In this document: piece by piece, positions 26,840 to 34,585 of the stretch | Layout: every line of letters begins with the position of its first letter | How positions within the stretch are numbered: position 1 is the first letter of the stretch | From: Kaistella sp. 97-N-M2 | GTDB taxonomy: Bacteria; Bacteroidota; Bacteroidia; Flavobacteriales; Weeksellaceae | Assembly: GCF_021513235.1 (NCBI RefSeq) | Contig: NZ_CP090976.1 | Span: forward strand, 868,001 to 932,000 | Direction of reading: 5' to 3' | Length of the DNA stretch: 64,000 nucleotides | The notes under the pieces: generated by a model | The model's input: the letters and a program-made list of their open reading frames with translations, nothing else | Told to the model about the DNA's origin: nothing | The model's database searches: none | Program-made: the position numbers and the translations under genes

Positions 26840-27457
26840 TTACCGGTACTTTTTATACATCATTAATCCATACACAATATGTAACACGCCAAAACCGAAG
26901 GCCCAAAAGACCAGGCCCCAACCCAAAAAGAAAAATGCGAGCAAACCCAAAATAATTTGGCAATAACCCAGATATTTCACATCGGTGAGCGTATATTTCT
27001 CGGCGTTGATTAACGCCAGCCCGTAAAAAATTAAAGTTGCCGGCGCAATTAAAACAAAAAGATGATGATAAAGCAAACCTAAACAAAACAATGCGCCCGT
27101 AAGCAAGGGCACTCCAAAATTAAAAAGCAGCCGCTGCGTGGTCTTGTCCCAAATTTTTAGGTTGTTCGCTTTACTTTTTCTGGCGGTAAAATAATATCCC
27201 GACAAGAGCGCCAACGCAAGAATCGCGAATCCGATAAGAGACAATTCTTTAACGAGACCTAGGGAAAAAACATTTCTGTTTCCCTCAAAATAACTGATGC
27301 CTTCCCGCTGAAAAACAAAATACACATAAACCGCCCCGGCCAGCGCCACCAAGCCGGCGAAAACTCCAGAAAGTCCGCTCAGGGAAATAAAGCGGGAACT
27401 TCTCTCCATCATGGAGCGAATATGCGAGAGGTCTTCGTGATAGTTTTTTGATTCCAT
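26840..27457 (-). CDS. Multi-pass membrane protein, unknown function
   Basis: 205 residues from ATG 27457 (MESKNYHEDLSHIRSMMERSSRFISLSG). A cytoplasmic N-terminal helix precedes about six hydrophobic segments in pairs. The N-terminal motif IRSMMERSSRFISLSGLSG is typical of a conserved Bacteroidota family found next to winged-helix regulators, but I know of no function. It is the first gene of the operon (then regulator, small membrane protein, DUF4153, lipoprotein), and a good promoter lies just upstream. Confidence 0.78.
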   Translation of the reverse strand: MESKNYHEDLSHIRSMMERSSRFISLSGLSGVFAGLVALAGAVYVYFVFQREGISYFEGNRNVFSLGLVKELSLIGFAILALALLSGYYFTARKSKANNLKIWDKTTQRLLFNFGVPLLTGALFCLGLLYHHLFVLIAPATLIFYGLALINAEKYTLTDVKYLGYCQIILGLLAFFFLGWGLVFWAFGFGVLHIVYGLMMYKKYR

Positions 27458-27475
27458 AAAAAGAACTTTGAACTG

Positions 27476-27504
27476 CAAAGTTATAAATTAAATTGAATTA
27501 ACAA
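27476..27504 (-). promoter_or_regulatory. Promoter of the regulator/DUF4153 operon
   Basis: On the minus strand there is a TTG (complement of 27502-27504), 18 bases, then TAACTTTG (complement of 27476-27483). It is a full match to the Bacteroidota consensus, 19 bases before the start at 27457, which also argues against the upstream in-frame ATG at 27478. Confidence 0.6.
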
Positions 27505-27609
27505 AATAAAATTAAGCTCTGAAGCAAAAAAATTTTAAAAAATATATCTTTATAGTATTGTTTGCAAATCACAACGTTACTTTCGCAGATACTTATAAAC
27601 TTCCTGTTC

Positions 27610-29895
27610 ATGAAAATAAAAAACTATCTTCTCCCGTTCATTTGTTTCACCGTACCAAGCATGAATGCTCAAAATCTGACTTCCTATGTCAATCCTTTTG
27701 TCGGCACGAAAAACATGGGCCACACCTTTCCCGGCGCCACAACGCCGTTCGGAATGGTTCAGCTTTCTCCCGAAACGAATCAGGAACCTTATGCCATCGA
27801 CGGAAAATACAATCCTGAAACGTACCGTTACTGTTCCGGTTATCAATACGAAGACGAAACGATTTTTGGATTTTCGCACACGCATTTCAGCGGAACGGGA
27901 CATTCGGATCTGGGCGATTTTTTAGTGATGCCAACAGTAGGGGAACTCCGTTTAGAACCTGGAAAAGCTGAGGAACCAAAAGGCGGTTATCATTCTCAAT
28001 TTTCGAAAGATACCGAAAAAGCAAGTCCGGGATTTTATGAAGTTTTTTTGAAGGATCATGGAATTAAAGCGGAACTCACCGCCACCGAACGCGTTGGTTT
28101 TCACAAATATACTTTTCCGAAATCTTCAGATTCGCATATTATTTTAGATCTGATGTCAAATATTTACAACTATGATTCTAAAAATGTCTGGACTTTTGTT
28201 CGGGTGGAAAACGATTCTACTGTAACCGGTTACCGCGAAACGACGGGTTGGGCCAGAACGCGAAAAGTATTTTTCGCCATGAAATTTTCTAAACCCTTTA
28301 AAAGTTACGGCAGAAAACGTTACGAGAAAGTAGAATACAACGGCTTTTACCGAAAATTCAACGAAAATGAAAATTTTCCGGAATTTGCAGGGAGACAGAT
28401 CCGCGCGTACTTCGATTTCGACACGGCGGAAAATGAATCAATCCTTATTAAGTTCGCATTATCCGGCGTTTCTACGTCCGGCGCACTCAAAAACCTGGAA
28501 GCTGAAATTCCGGGTTGGGATTTTGAACAGGTTAAAAAGGAAAGTGCTGCCAAATGGGAAAAAGAACTGTCGAAAATTGAAGTTGAAACTCTCACGGAAA
28601 ACGATAAAAGAACTTTTTACACGGCAATGTATCACACCATGATGTCGCCGGTGCTCTATCAGGATGTCGATGGAAAATACCTGGACATTGATCAGAACAT
28701 TCACAACGCGAAAGATTTTACCAATTATACCATCTTTTCCCTGTGGGACACGTATCGTGCGCTTCATCCCCTGTACAACATCATTCAACCGAAAAGAAAC
28801 AACGATTTCATCAAGTCCATGCTCTCGCATTCCCGGCACAGCGTTCATAAAGCTTTGCCGATTTGGAGTCATTATGCAAACGAAAACTGGTGCATGATCG
28901 GTTATCACGCGGTTTCAGTTTTAGCAGATGCTGTCGCAAAAAACACAACCGACGCAGATTTAAATAAAATGCTGGAAGCAAGCCGCACTTCTTCCAATTT
29001 GAAATATTATGATGGAATTGAAGATTATCTGAAGTACGGTTACGTTCCGGAAGATAAAAGCGATGCTTCCGTATCCAAAACTTTGGAATATGCTTATGAC
29101 GACTGGTGTATTGCGCAACTGGCGAAAAAATCCGGCGATCTAAAAACGGAAGCGGAATATTTAAAACGCAGTGAAAGTTATAAAAACGTTTACAATCCAA
29201 AATCCGGATTTATGCATCCGAAACTTGCCGACGGAACTTTTAAAAAAGAATTCGATCCCATGGATACGCACGGACAGGGATTTATTGAAGGTAATGCTTT
29301 TAACTATGGCTTGTATGTTCCGCAAAATGTTCCCGAAATGATCAGAATGATGGGCGGAAAAGCAAAATTCTCCAAACATCTGGATGAAATTTTCACCACC
29401 GAAATTGCAGAAAAATATATCGAAAAAAACGAAGACATTACACGCGACGGAATTATCGGGAATTATGTTCACGGCAACGAACCGGGCCATCATATTCCTT
29501 ACCTTTATAATTATACAAATGACGCGTGGAAAACGCAGGAGCGCGTCAGAAACATTATGCAGAAAATGTATTCGTCCGGCGTGGACGGACTTTGCGGAAA
29601 CGATGATGCCGGACAAATGAGCGCGTGGTATATTTTTTCAGCGCTGGGATTTTATCCCGTTTTGCCGGGTTCCGACGAATATCAGTTCGGCTCGCCCAAC
29701 GTAAAATCGGCGAAGATCAATTTAGAAAACGGCAAAATTTTAACCATCAAAACCCAAAACCAGGCGGAGAAAAATGTGTACGTTTCAAAAATAACGGTAA
29801 ATGGGAAAGAAGTCAAAAATCACATTTTGAAGCATGCAGATATCGCGAATGGCGGCGAAATCGTTTTTATAATGAGCTCAAAACATTCAAAATAA
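27610..29895 (+). CDS. GH92 family alpha-mannosidase
   Basis: 761 residues from ATG 27610, which gives a clean signal peptide (MKIKNYLLPFICFTVPSMNAQ). The glycoside hydrolase family 92 pattern is clear: YVNPFVGTKNMGHTFPGA and TTPFGMVQLSPE at the start, the acid/base region GNEPGHHIPYLYNYT, and GNDDAGQMSAWYIFSALGFYPVLPGS near the end with the catalytic acidic residues. GH92 enzymes are calcium-dependent exo-mannosidases, mostly acting on alpha-1,2-linked mannose of glycoproteins and mannans, exported to periplasm or surface. Length is normal. It is a lone gene without an adjacent susCD pair. Confidence 0.95.
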   Translation: MKIKNYLLPFICFTVPSMNAQNLTSYVNPFVGTKNMGHTFPGATTPFGMVQLSPETNQEPYAIDGKYNPETYRYCSGYQYEDETIFGFSHTHFSGTGHSDLGDFLVMPTVGELRLEPGKAEEPKGGYHSQFSKDTEKASPGFYEVFLKDHGIKAELTATERVGFHKYTFPKSSDSHIILDLMSNIYNYDSKNVWTFVRVENDSTVTGYRETTGWARTRKVFFAMKFSKPFKSYGRKRYEKVEYNGFYRKFNENENFPEFAGRQIRAYFDFDTAENESILIKFALSGVSTSGALKNLEAEIPGWDFEQVKKESAAKWEKELSKIEVETLTENDKRTFYTAMYHTMMSPVLYQDVDGKYLDIDQNIHNAKDFTNYTIFSLWDTYRALHPLYNIIQPKRNNDFIKSMLSHSRHSVHKALPIWSHYANENWCMIGYHAVSVLADAVAKNTTDADLNKMLEASRTSSNLKYYDGIEDYLKYGYVPEDKSDASVSKTLEYAYDDWCIAQLAKKSGDLKTEAEYLKRSESYKNVYNPKSGFMHPKLADGTFKKEFDPMDTHGQGFIEGNAFNYGLYVPQNVPEMIRMMGGKAKFSKHLDEIFTTEIAEKYIEKNEDITRDGIIGNYVHGNEPGHHIPYLYNYTNDAWKTQERVRNIMQKMYSSGVDGLCGNDDAGQMSAWYIFSALGFYPVLPGSDEYQFGSPNVKSAKINLENGKILTIKTQNQAEKNVYVSKITVNGKEVKNHILKHADIANGGEIVFIMSSKHSK

Positions 29896-29909
29896 TATTT
29901 TAAAATAAT

Positions 29910-29917
29910 TACCTTTG
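29910..29917 (+). promoter_or_regulatory. Promoter -7 box before the PspC gene
   Basis: TACCTTTG matches TAnnTTTG, 16 bases before the PspC start codon. No clear -33 TTG. Confidence 0.4.
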
Positions 29918-29933
29918 ACCCTCAAATAAAACA

Positions 29934-30155
29934 ATGCTGAACAATCTTCGTCATAAAATGGAAAGGCAATGGTTTGGCGTCCTCACACGCATGGGCGCAA
30001 AACTCGGCATCCCCGTGTCGAAACTGCGCGTCTTTTTCATCTACTCCACTTTCGCGACCGCCGGCGTTTTCTTTTTAATCTATTTGGGTCTTGCCTTTAC
30101 CCTTTGGATCAAAGATATGTTTATTACGCGACGACCGAGTGTTTTCGATCTGTAG
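29934..30155 (+). CDS. PspC domain protein
   Basis: A 73-residue protein with a short basic N-terminus, the segment GAKLGIPVSKLRVFFIYSTFATAG and one membrane span (VFFLIYLGLAFTLWI). This matches the PspC domain of phage-shock and envelope-stress proteins, in its minimal single-domain form common in Flavobacteriia. No other psp gene is nearby. Confidence 0.82.
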   Translation: MLNNLRHKMERQWFGVLTRMGAKLGIPVSKLRVFFIYSTFATAGVFFLIYLGLAFTLWIKDMFITRRPSVFDL

Positions 30156-30224
30156 CTAAAAAATTTGGTTTTAACGGCTTAAAATTTGTTTGGAAGTTTC
30201 CATTAACACTTTGAAAAGCAATTC

Positions 30225-30740
30225 ATGGAATATATTCAGGTGACCTCTTTCGATGATTTCGGCACAGCGGAAATCTTCAAATCCTATTGCGAGACTTTTC
30301 CCGAAGATGAAAGACGCAGCGAAGCGCAGTTCCGCAGTCTTTTGACGAACCCGAAAGCCAAAGTTTTTTCAGTTTTAAAGGACCTGAAAAATATTGGTTA
30401 TCTCGTCTCCTGGGAACTCACGAACTTTGTATTTGTGGAGCATTTCGAAATTTTCTCTGAGTTCCGCAGTTTAAAGTACGGTTCGGAAATCATTGGCGAC
30501 CTTTTTAAAAATTATTCCCACATCGTTTTGGAAGTTGAGCCCGAAAGTCAGGGTGAGGACGCCAAAAGAAGAATTGGATTTTACGAACGGAACGGCTTCC
30601 ACATCATCGACGAAAATTACGTACAGCCGTGTTACGAGCATGGAAAAAACGATTTGGATCTTTGGCTTCTCGCGAACTGGGAACCTGATAATGTGCAGTT
30701 TGTGAAGGAAGAAATTTATGATGTTGTTTACTGTTTTTAA
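30225..30740 (+). CDS. GNAT-type N-acetyltransferase
   Basis: 171 residues with a GNAT layout: an N-terminal FPEDERRSEAQF helix, the strand IGYLVSWELTNFVFVEHFEIF, then a motif A-like loop FRSLKYGSEIIGDLF binding acetyl-CoA, and a C-terminal FYERNGFHIIDENYVQPCY segment typical of the family end. It transfers an acetyl group to an amine; the substrate is unknown. It is a lone gene with about 69 bases before it. Confidence 0.8.
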   Translation: MEYIQVTSFDDFGTAEIFKSYCETFPEDERRSEAQFRSLLTNPKAKVFSVLKDLKNIGYLVSWELTNFVFVEHFEIFSEFRSLKYGSEIIGDLFKNYSHIVLEVEPESQGEDAKRRIGFYERNGFHIIDENYVQPCYEHGKNDLDLWLLANWEPDNVQFVKEEIYDVVYCF

Positions 30741-30816
30741 ATATCTTTTTTATTTAGAAAATTTCTAATTTTTACTCACTTTTTTTTACTTAAAAAATCC
30801 CTGACGAAAGAAATAA

Positions 30817-31548
30817 TCAATCAACTTCGTACTCGAGCTTGATGGTAATGCTTGCCTCCTTGTCTTTGGAGGAAGTATTAAAAGTTCCGCCGTAGGAATA
30901 TTCTTCCGTCGAATTGGGCGCGGTAATCTGCGTGATTCCCATGGTGGCTTTTTTCAGATTCCCCAATTTTGCGCCGGCATTTTCTGCAATTTTTTCGGCA
31001 CGCTGTTTCGCATCTTTTGTGGCGTCGGCGATCATTTGATGCTTCACGTCGGCGAGTTTGGTGTAGAAATAATTCGGGGGCGAGGACGTAAATTCGATGC
31101 CTAAATTGATGATTTCTGTAATATTTCTGGAAAGATTTTCCACCTTTGCGACATCTTTGCTGTCGATGGACACGGTTTGAGAAAGCTGATATCCAGCGAA
31201 AGTCTGCGTGCTTCGACCATTGGCATCGCTGCCGTAATTGAACTGTTTCTGAATATCCACTGCGGAAAAAACCATTTGGTTTTTCGGAATTCCTTTTGAA
31301 GTTAAATAGTTTTCGATGACTTTCTTATCGTTGGCCAATTCGTCGTAAGCGGATTTCAACTCAAAACTGTTTCGCGAAAAATTTCCGCTCCAGGCGATGA
31401 GATCCGATGTAAATTTATTCGTGCCCAAACCCGTGACGGAAATGGTATTGTCGGCTTTATTTCTGTTTTTAATGGCATTCCCGAGAAAAGCCAAACCGAT
31501 GATAAATCCGGCGGCAGCAATGGCGATGGCGATGATATTTCTGTTCAT
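30817..31548 (-). CDS. SIMPL (DUF541) domain protein
   Basis: 243 residues. An N-terminal membrane anchor (IIAIAIAAAGFIIGLAFLGNAI) precedes a periplasmic SIMPL domain starting NTISVTGLGTNKF, with GYQLSQTVSIDSKDVAKVENL, KHQMIADATKDAKQRAEKIAENAGAKLG and a final ITIKLEYEVD. SIMPL proteins are periplasmic or outer-membrane-associated; their biochemical role is unsettled. It is a lone gene. Confidence 0.88.
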   Translation of the reverse strand: MNRNIIAIAIAAAGFIIGLAFLGNAIKNRNKADNTISVTGLGTNKFTSDLIAWSGNFSRNSFELKSAYDELANDKKVIENYLTSKGIPKNQMVFSAVDIQKQFNYGSDANGRSTQTFAGYQLSQTVSIDSKDVAKVENLSRNITEIINLGIEFTSSPPNYFYTKLADVKHQMIADATKDAKQRAEKIAENAGAKLGNLKKATMGITQITAPNSTEEYSYGGTFNTSSKDKEASITIKLEYEVD

Positions 31549-31687
31549 AATTTTTTTTGTCTTTAAAAATTAAAGTTAAGTATTATTTTTTCTGTAGCTG
31601 AATTTTTTCCTGACGGCTTTCCTTTCGAATTGCCCTAAAGACCATATTTAAAATTCTAATATATCTTTAGTTCTAAAATTGACGCAT

Positions 31688-32455
31688 CTATTTTCTACTT
31701 TTCTTTTTTGATGGTTCATTGGGCAGGTTTTTTCGATATGCCTCAATTTTCCGGTAGCACTCGCGCATAAAACGCGAAAGATCGTAAGAGGTGCAGTAGC
31801 CGCGAAACAAAATCTCCTTCCGGTCGAAGTTGCGAAAAATGTAATAAATGAAAGGCTGAATCTCCGACGGCGTTAATTTCAAATCTTCCAGAAAAAAAGA
31901 TGGATGAATATTTGCCACCAGAAAGTTCATAAAATCAACGTCATCCCATTGGTTATCAATCTTACCAACAAAAAAACCAGAGCCGACCGGTTGCACAAAT
32001 TCGCCTGGTTTTGCCGCCAGAACTTCCGGTGCAGAATCTGAACGGATGTATTTTGCGGTTTCCCCTTTTAGTTTTGCAGTAGGTTTTTTGTCTCCAACAT
32101 TTTTAAGATCTTGGTCTAAAACACCTGTAGGAATATGCGATATTTCCACTTCTTCTATTTCTTCCGGCCGTCGTGTTAAAACAACATTGAAAACATTCTT
32201 GAAATCACTTTGATTTACTACTCTAAAATTTCTTTCAAAACCTTTCCGTACAAACCGCAATTCAGTTTCAGCCGCAGCTTTAATGCTGAATTTGCCGCCG
32301 GTATCGGTGTAGGCCTTTTCTCCCGTCTGCATATTAAAAACAATTACGGCAGGAAGCGTATTTTCATCTTCGTCGGTTACAACACCGGAGACGTTTTGAG
32401 ACAAAAGAAAGGCTGAAAAGTTTAGAAATAAAAGAACAAAATACCGCCTCATCAA
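31688..32455 (-). CDS. Carboxypeptidase-like regulatory domain protein (second of a pair)
   Basis: 255 residues with a signal peptide (YFVLLFLNFSAFLLSQ). An N-terminal beta-sandwich of the CarboxypepD_reg-like type follows: VSGVVTDEDENTLPAVIVFN, then TDTGGKFSIKAAAETELRFVRKGFE. The remaining ~150 residues have no motif I know and end in a basic tail. This sandwich is usually the N-terminal piece of TonB-linked receptors; here it stands alone. The start overlaps the stop of the paralogue upstream by four bases (ATGA). Confidence 0.82.
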   Translation of the reverse strand: MMRRYFVLLFLNFSAFLLSQNVSGVVTDEDENTLPAVIVFNMQTGEKAYTDTGGKFSIKAAAETELRFVRKGFERNFRVVNQSDFKNVFNVVLTRRPEEIEEVEISHIPTGVLDQDLKNVGDKKPTAKLKGETAKYIRSDSAPEVLAAKPGEFVQPVGSGFFVGKIDNQWDDVDFMNFLVANIHPSFFLEDLKLTPSEIQPFIYYIFRNFDRKEILFRGYCTSYDLSRFMRECYRKIEAYRKNLPNEPSKKKSRK

Positions 32456-33249
32456 GATCCTACTTTATGCGTTTTAATATATTCCATGTAAGCCATTTTC
32501 ATATCGGCAGTAATGGCGGCGACATCAAAATTTTTGCGGTATTTTTTGGCCAAAGAATAAGATTGGTCGACGTAAATCAGAAAGCGGTCGATCTCTTCTT
32601 CGTCAAAACCACGCGACGTGTAGAAACTTAAATCTAAAGTATTTTTTATTCGGCGGTAAAAATCCTGCGTTTCTGCATAATTGGCCGTCGTGAGCGGTGG
32701 ATTCTTTATTTTTCCAAATAGTCCGGATAAAGCCGAGGCGATGCCGAGCATGTTAACCTGACCTGCATTCATGTTCGGATTTGCAAATGCCGAAGGTGTG
32801 CGCAGCTGCGGATAAACTTCGGTAGGCTTCGATTTCATATAGGACGTCATTGTTGAATTGAGCGCTACTACCCGCTTGGCAGGTTCCAGCGCTTTGATGT
32901 CTTTTTTTAAATTTCCCGTGGCCTGAAAAGCGAGCTGAACTTCGGGAATGAGATAAGGCGATTTAAGAAGCGCAACATTCAGCGGTTTGGAATAACTCTC
33001 CGCAGAAATTTTGATACTGTTTCGGTCGTAGCCACTTTTCACAAAGCGCAGTTCGTCGAATCTCCGTGCGGCGATCATGTAATTTCCGTCCTTATCCGTA
33101 AGGGTTTTTTCGTCGGTGCGTACGTTGAGGATAACGACGCCGGAGAGTTCGGTCCCGAAGTCCGAGGAAACCTTGCCGAAGATATACTCCTGCGCAGAGG
33201 CCAGCATTGAAAGTTGAAAAAAGAGAAGAAATAGTAGTTTTGTTTTCAT
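32452..33249 (-). CDS. Carboxypeptidase-like regulatory domain protein (first of a pair)
   Basis: 265 residues with a signal peptide (LLFLLFFQLSMLASAQ). It has the same architecture as its neighbour: the CarboxypepD_reg-like sandwich (EYIFGKVSSDFGTELSGVVI, TDKDGNYMIAARRFDELRFVKSGYD), then a helical C-terminal half with RRIKNTLDLSFYTSRGFDE. The two proteins are probably diverged tandem duplicates. Function unknown; an envelope role is likely from the signal peptide. Confidence 0.82.
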   Translation of the reverse strand: MKTKLLFLLFFQLSMLASAQEYIFGKVSSDFGTELSGVVILNVRTDEKTLTDKDGNYMIAARRFDELRFVKSGYDRNSIKISAESYSKPLNVALLKSPYLIPEVQLAFQATGNLKKDIKALEPAKRVVALNSTMTSYMKSKPTEVYPQLRTPSAFANPNMNAGQVNMLGIASALSGLFGKIKNPPLTTANYAETQDFYRRIKNTLDLSFYTSRGFDEEEIDRFLIYVDQSYSLAKKYRKNFDVAAITADMKMAYMEYIKTHKVGS

Positions 33250-33525
33250 ACAGAATATTTGAGTAAATGTAATTTGTAATTGCAGCGCTTTCGCGCTTCT
33301 GGGTTTGAGTTTTTAAAATTTTAATTGACTTTAACGCGTTTTATGATTTTTTTGGAATTTTTGCTTTTTGATTTTGTTAAAATTTTCGATTCTCGTGGGA
33401 GATTTTTTCCGCAAATTCTTCGAAAGATTGTGGATTTTGGGAACCTTGTCAAGGTTGGATGGGGATTTGAATTTTGAAAATGCTCAGAAAGAACTGGGAG
33501 TTTGATATTGATCACAAAATTATGA
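33250..33525. other. Intergenic stretch with no recognised feature
   Basis: AT-rich sequence upstream of the carboxypeptidase-regulatory pair. It should contain that operon's promoter, but I find no TTG/TAnnTTTG pair. The minus-strand open frame across 33321-33674 runs into repeat copy B and has no protein-like character. Confidence 0.5.
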
Positions 33526-33672
33526 AGAAGCGCGATCTGCGTAAGGGATTGAAGTGGAAATCCCGGAATGAAGCAAAGCGGAATGAGGAATTGCAACGGA
33601 AAGCCCGACCTGAAGGAGGAAACGGAGGCTCGTTTTAAGACGAGCCGTAATGACCGACTGAGGGTTACGCCC
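33526..33672. repeat. Intergenic palindromic repeat, copy B
   Basis: Contains GATTGAAGTGGAAATCCC, then TTGCAACGGAAAGCCCGACC, a perfect 7-bp hairpin (GGCTCGT / ACGAGCC, 33627-33646) and a GGGTTACGCCC end. The outer blocks resemble copy A at 23441-23540. It is GC-richer than its surroundings and has no reading frame of its own. It ends three bases before the octamer array upstream of ssrA. Confidence 0.55.
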
Positions 33673-33675
33673 AAA

Positions 33676-33763
33676 TTGAGTTGTTGAGTTATTGAGTGGT
33701 GGAGTTATTGAGTTGTTGAGCGCTTGAGTGGATGAGCGCTTGAGTGGATGAGTTGTTGAATGT
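33676..33763. repeat. Tandem octamer array, 11 units, upstream of ssrA
   Basis: Eleven contiguous 8-base units with consensus TTGAGTTG or TTGAGTGG. In order: TTGAGTTG, TTGAGTTA, TTGAGTGG, TGGAGTTA, TTGAGTTG, TTGAGCGC, TTGAGTGG, ATGAGCGC, TTGAGTGG, ATGAGTTG, TTGAATGT. The GAG core is kept in nearly all. It ends 6 bases before the -33 box of the ssrA promoter. Confidence 0.85.
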
Positions 33764-33769
33764 TTCCTT

Positions 33770-33800
33770 TTGTGAATATGGTTGCGATTCTGTATCTTTG
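33770..33800 (+). promoter_or_regulatory. ssrA promoter
   Basis: A TTG at 33770-33772 (within TTTTG), 20 bases, then TATCTTTG at 33793-33800. It has the same spacing and boxes as the rRNA promoters. The predicted start falls a few bases before the mature tmRNA 5' end. Confidence 0.8.
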
Positions 33801-33814
33801 TGGTCTTACAAATT

Positions 33815-34210
33815 GGGGTTGACTGGTTTCGACAGCAAGATCAATGGGTAAGGTAGCATGCAGAGAACCGTGACGCGATCTCTTTAATCCCTTGTCACAA
33901 AATTTTAACTGGCGACCAAGAGTTTGCTCTTGCAGCTTAATCCGAATTACAGTAGGATTCAGCGCTTTCCCGAAGATAGTACGGAAGCAAGATGTCTCCC
34001 AAATGCTTCGTTCTGCGGCGTTTGATTTTGAGGCATAGCAATGCGGAAATAAGTCCCGAAAGACTTCGGTTCGGGATCGAAAACCAAAGAAGTTAAGTGG
34101 TAAATTGGGTGTCTGTGCTCTGTTTGCCATCGAAAATTAATTGCAGAATAAGCATGTAGAAGTCTTATGTGTTGCTTGTTTGGACGAGGGTTCGAATCCC
34201 TCCAACTCCA
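33815..34210 (+). ncRNA. ssrA: Transfer-messenger RNA (tmRNA)
   Basis: About 396 bases. The 5' end GGGGTTGACTGGTTTCGACA and the 3' end GGTTCGAATCCCTCCAACTCC plus A form the tRNA-like half: a seven-pair acceptor stem with one G-U and a T-arm. CCA is not encoded. The tag frame reads GGC GAC CAA GAG TTT GCT CTT GCA GCT TAA (33911-33940), giving GDQEFALAA, with the ALAA end recognised by ClpXP. It rescues stalled ribosomes and marks the product for degradation. It has a strong promoter and a strong terminator. No integrase is next to its 3' end. Confidence 0.96.
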
Positions 34211-34213
34211 CTT

Positions 34214-34250
34214 AAAACCCTGTAAATCAAATATTTACAGGGTTTTTTTT
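34214..34250 (+). terminator. ssrA terminator
   Basis: A perfect 14-bp stem (AAAACCCTGTAAAT / ATTTACAGGGTTTT) with a five-base loop, running into eight T. It begins four bases after the tmRNA 3' end. Confidence 0.93.
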
Positions 34251-34331
34251 ATGATAACAATACCATTTTTACTTTTTTATGAAGAGCGATATGGTTTCCT
34301 TCTACTGTAATGTTTTCCGGCAATCTTTACC

Positions 34332-34568
34332 CTAATTTTTACCTGATGACGCACTTCCAAAATTCTTATTTTTTGGAGAGATATTTGCATATTTATTAGG
34401 TCTTAAACTCTGCAAAGCGTACCATTTCTGTCTGTATAAATCAACTAAACATTCGCCGCAGAAACTCATCATAACTTCTTCAGTCGTTTCGATTGTTTTA
34501 ATGGGATAGGCCCATTGCCAGCCCGTTTCGATATCGAGCCAAATCTTAAAAATAATTGAAGAACTCAC
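34332..34568 (-). CDS. Possible small hypothetical protein
   Basis: 78 residues with a protein-like composition (KIWLDIETGWQWAYPIKTIE, then a CGEC pair and DLYRQKWYALQSLRP), but I recognise no family. It would start only 17 bases from the divergent tkt start, leaving no room for two promoters. A later start at 34472 (45 residues) is possible. The rest of the 34211-34585 gap holds only the ssrA terminator. Confidence 0.35.
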   Translation of the reverse strand: MSSSIIFKIWLDIETGWQWAYPIKTIETTEEVMMSFCGECLVDLYRQKWYALQSLRPNKYANISPKNKNFGSASSGKN

Positions 34569-34585
34569 TATAAAGAACCCTTCTC

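Noticed and set aside
33321-33674. Minus-strand open frame upstream of the carboxypeptidase-regulatory pair
   Set aside because: It crosses repeat copy B, has an unnatural composition and no start context; it is a chance frame.
33676-33763. Octamer array as a CRISPR array
   Set aside because: The repeats are 8 bases and directly adjacent, with no spacers, and there are no cas genes nearby.
33705-34130. Minus-strand open frame of 141 residues
   Set aside because: It is antisense to the octamer array and tmRNA, which explain the sequence fully.
34190-34330. tmRNA 3' end as an integration site of a genomic island
   Set aside because: No integrase, no duplicated tmRNA end and no foreign gene block follow; the next genes are core metabolism.
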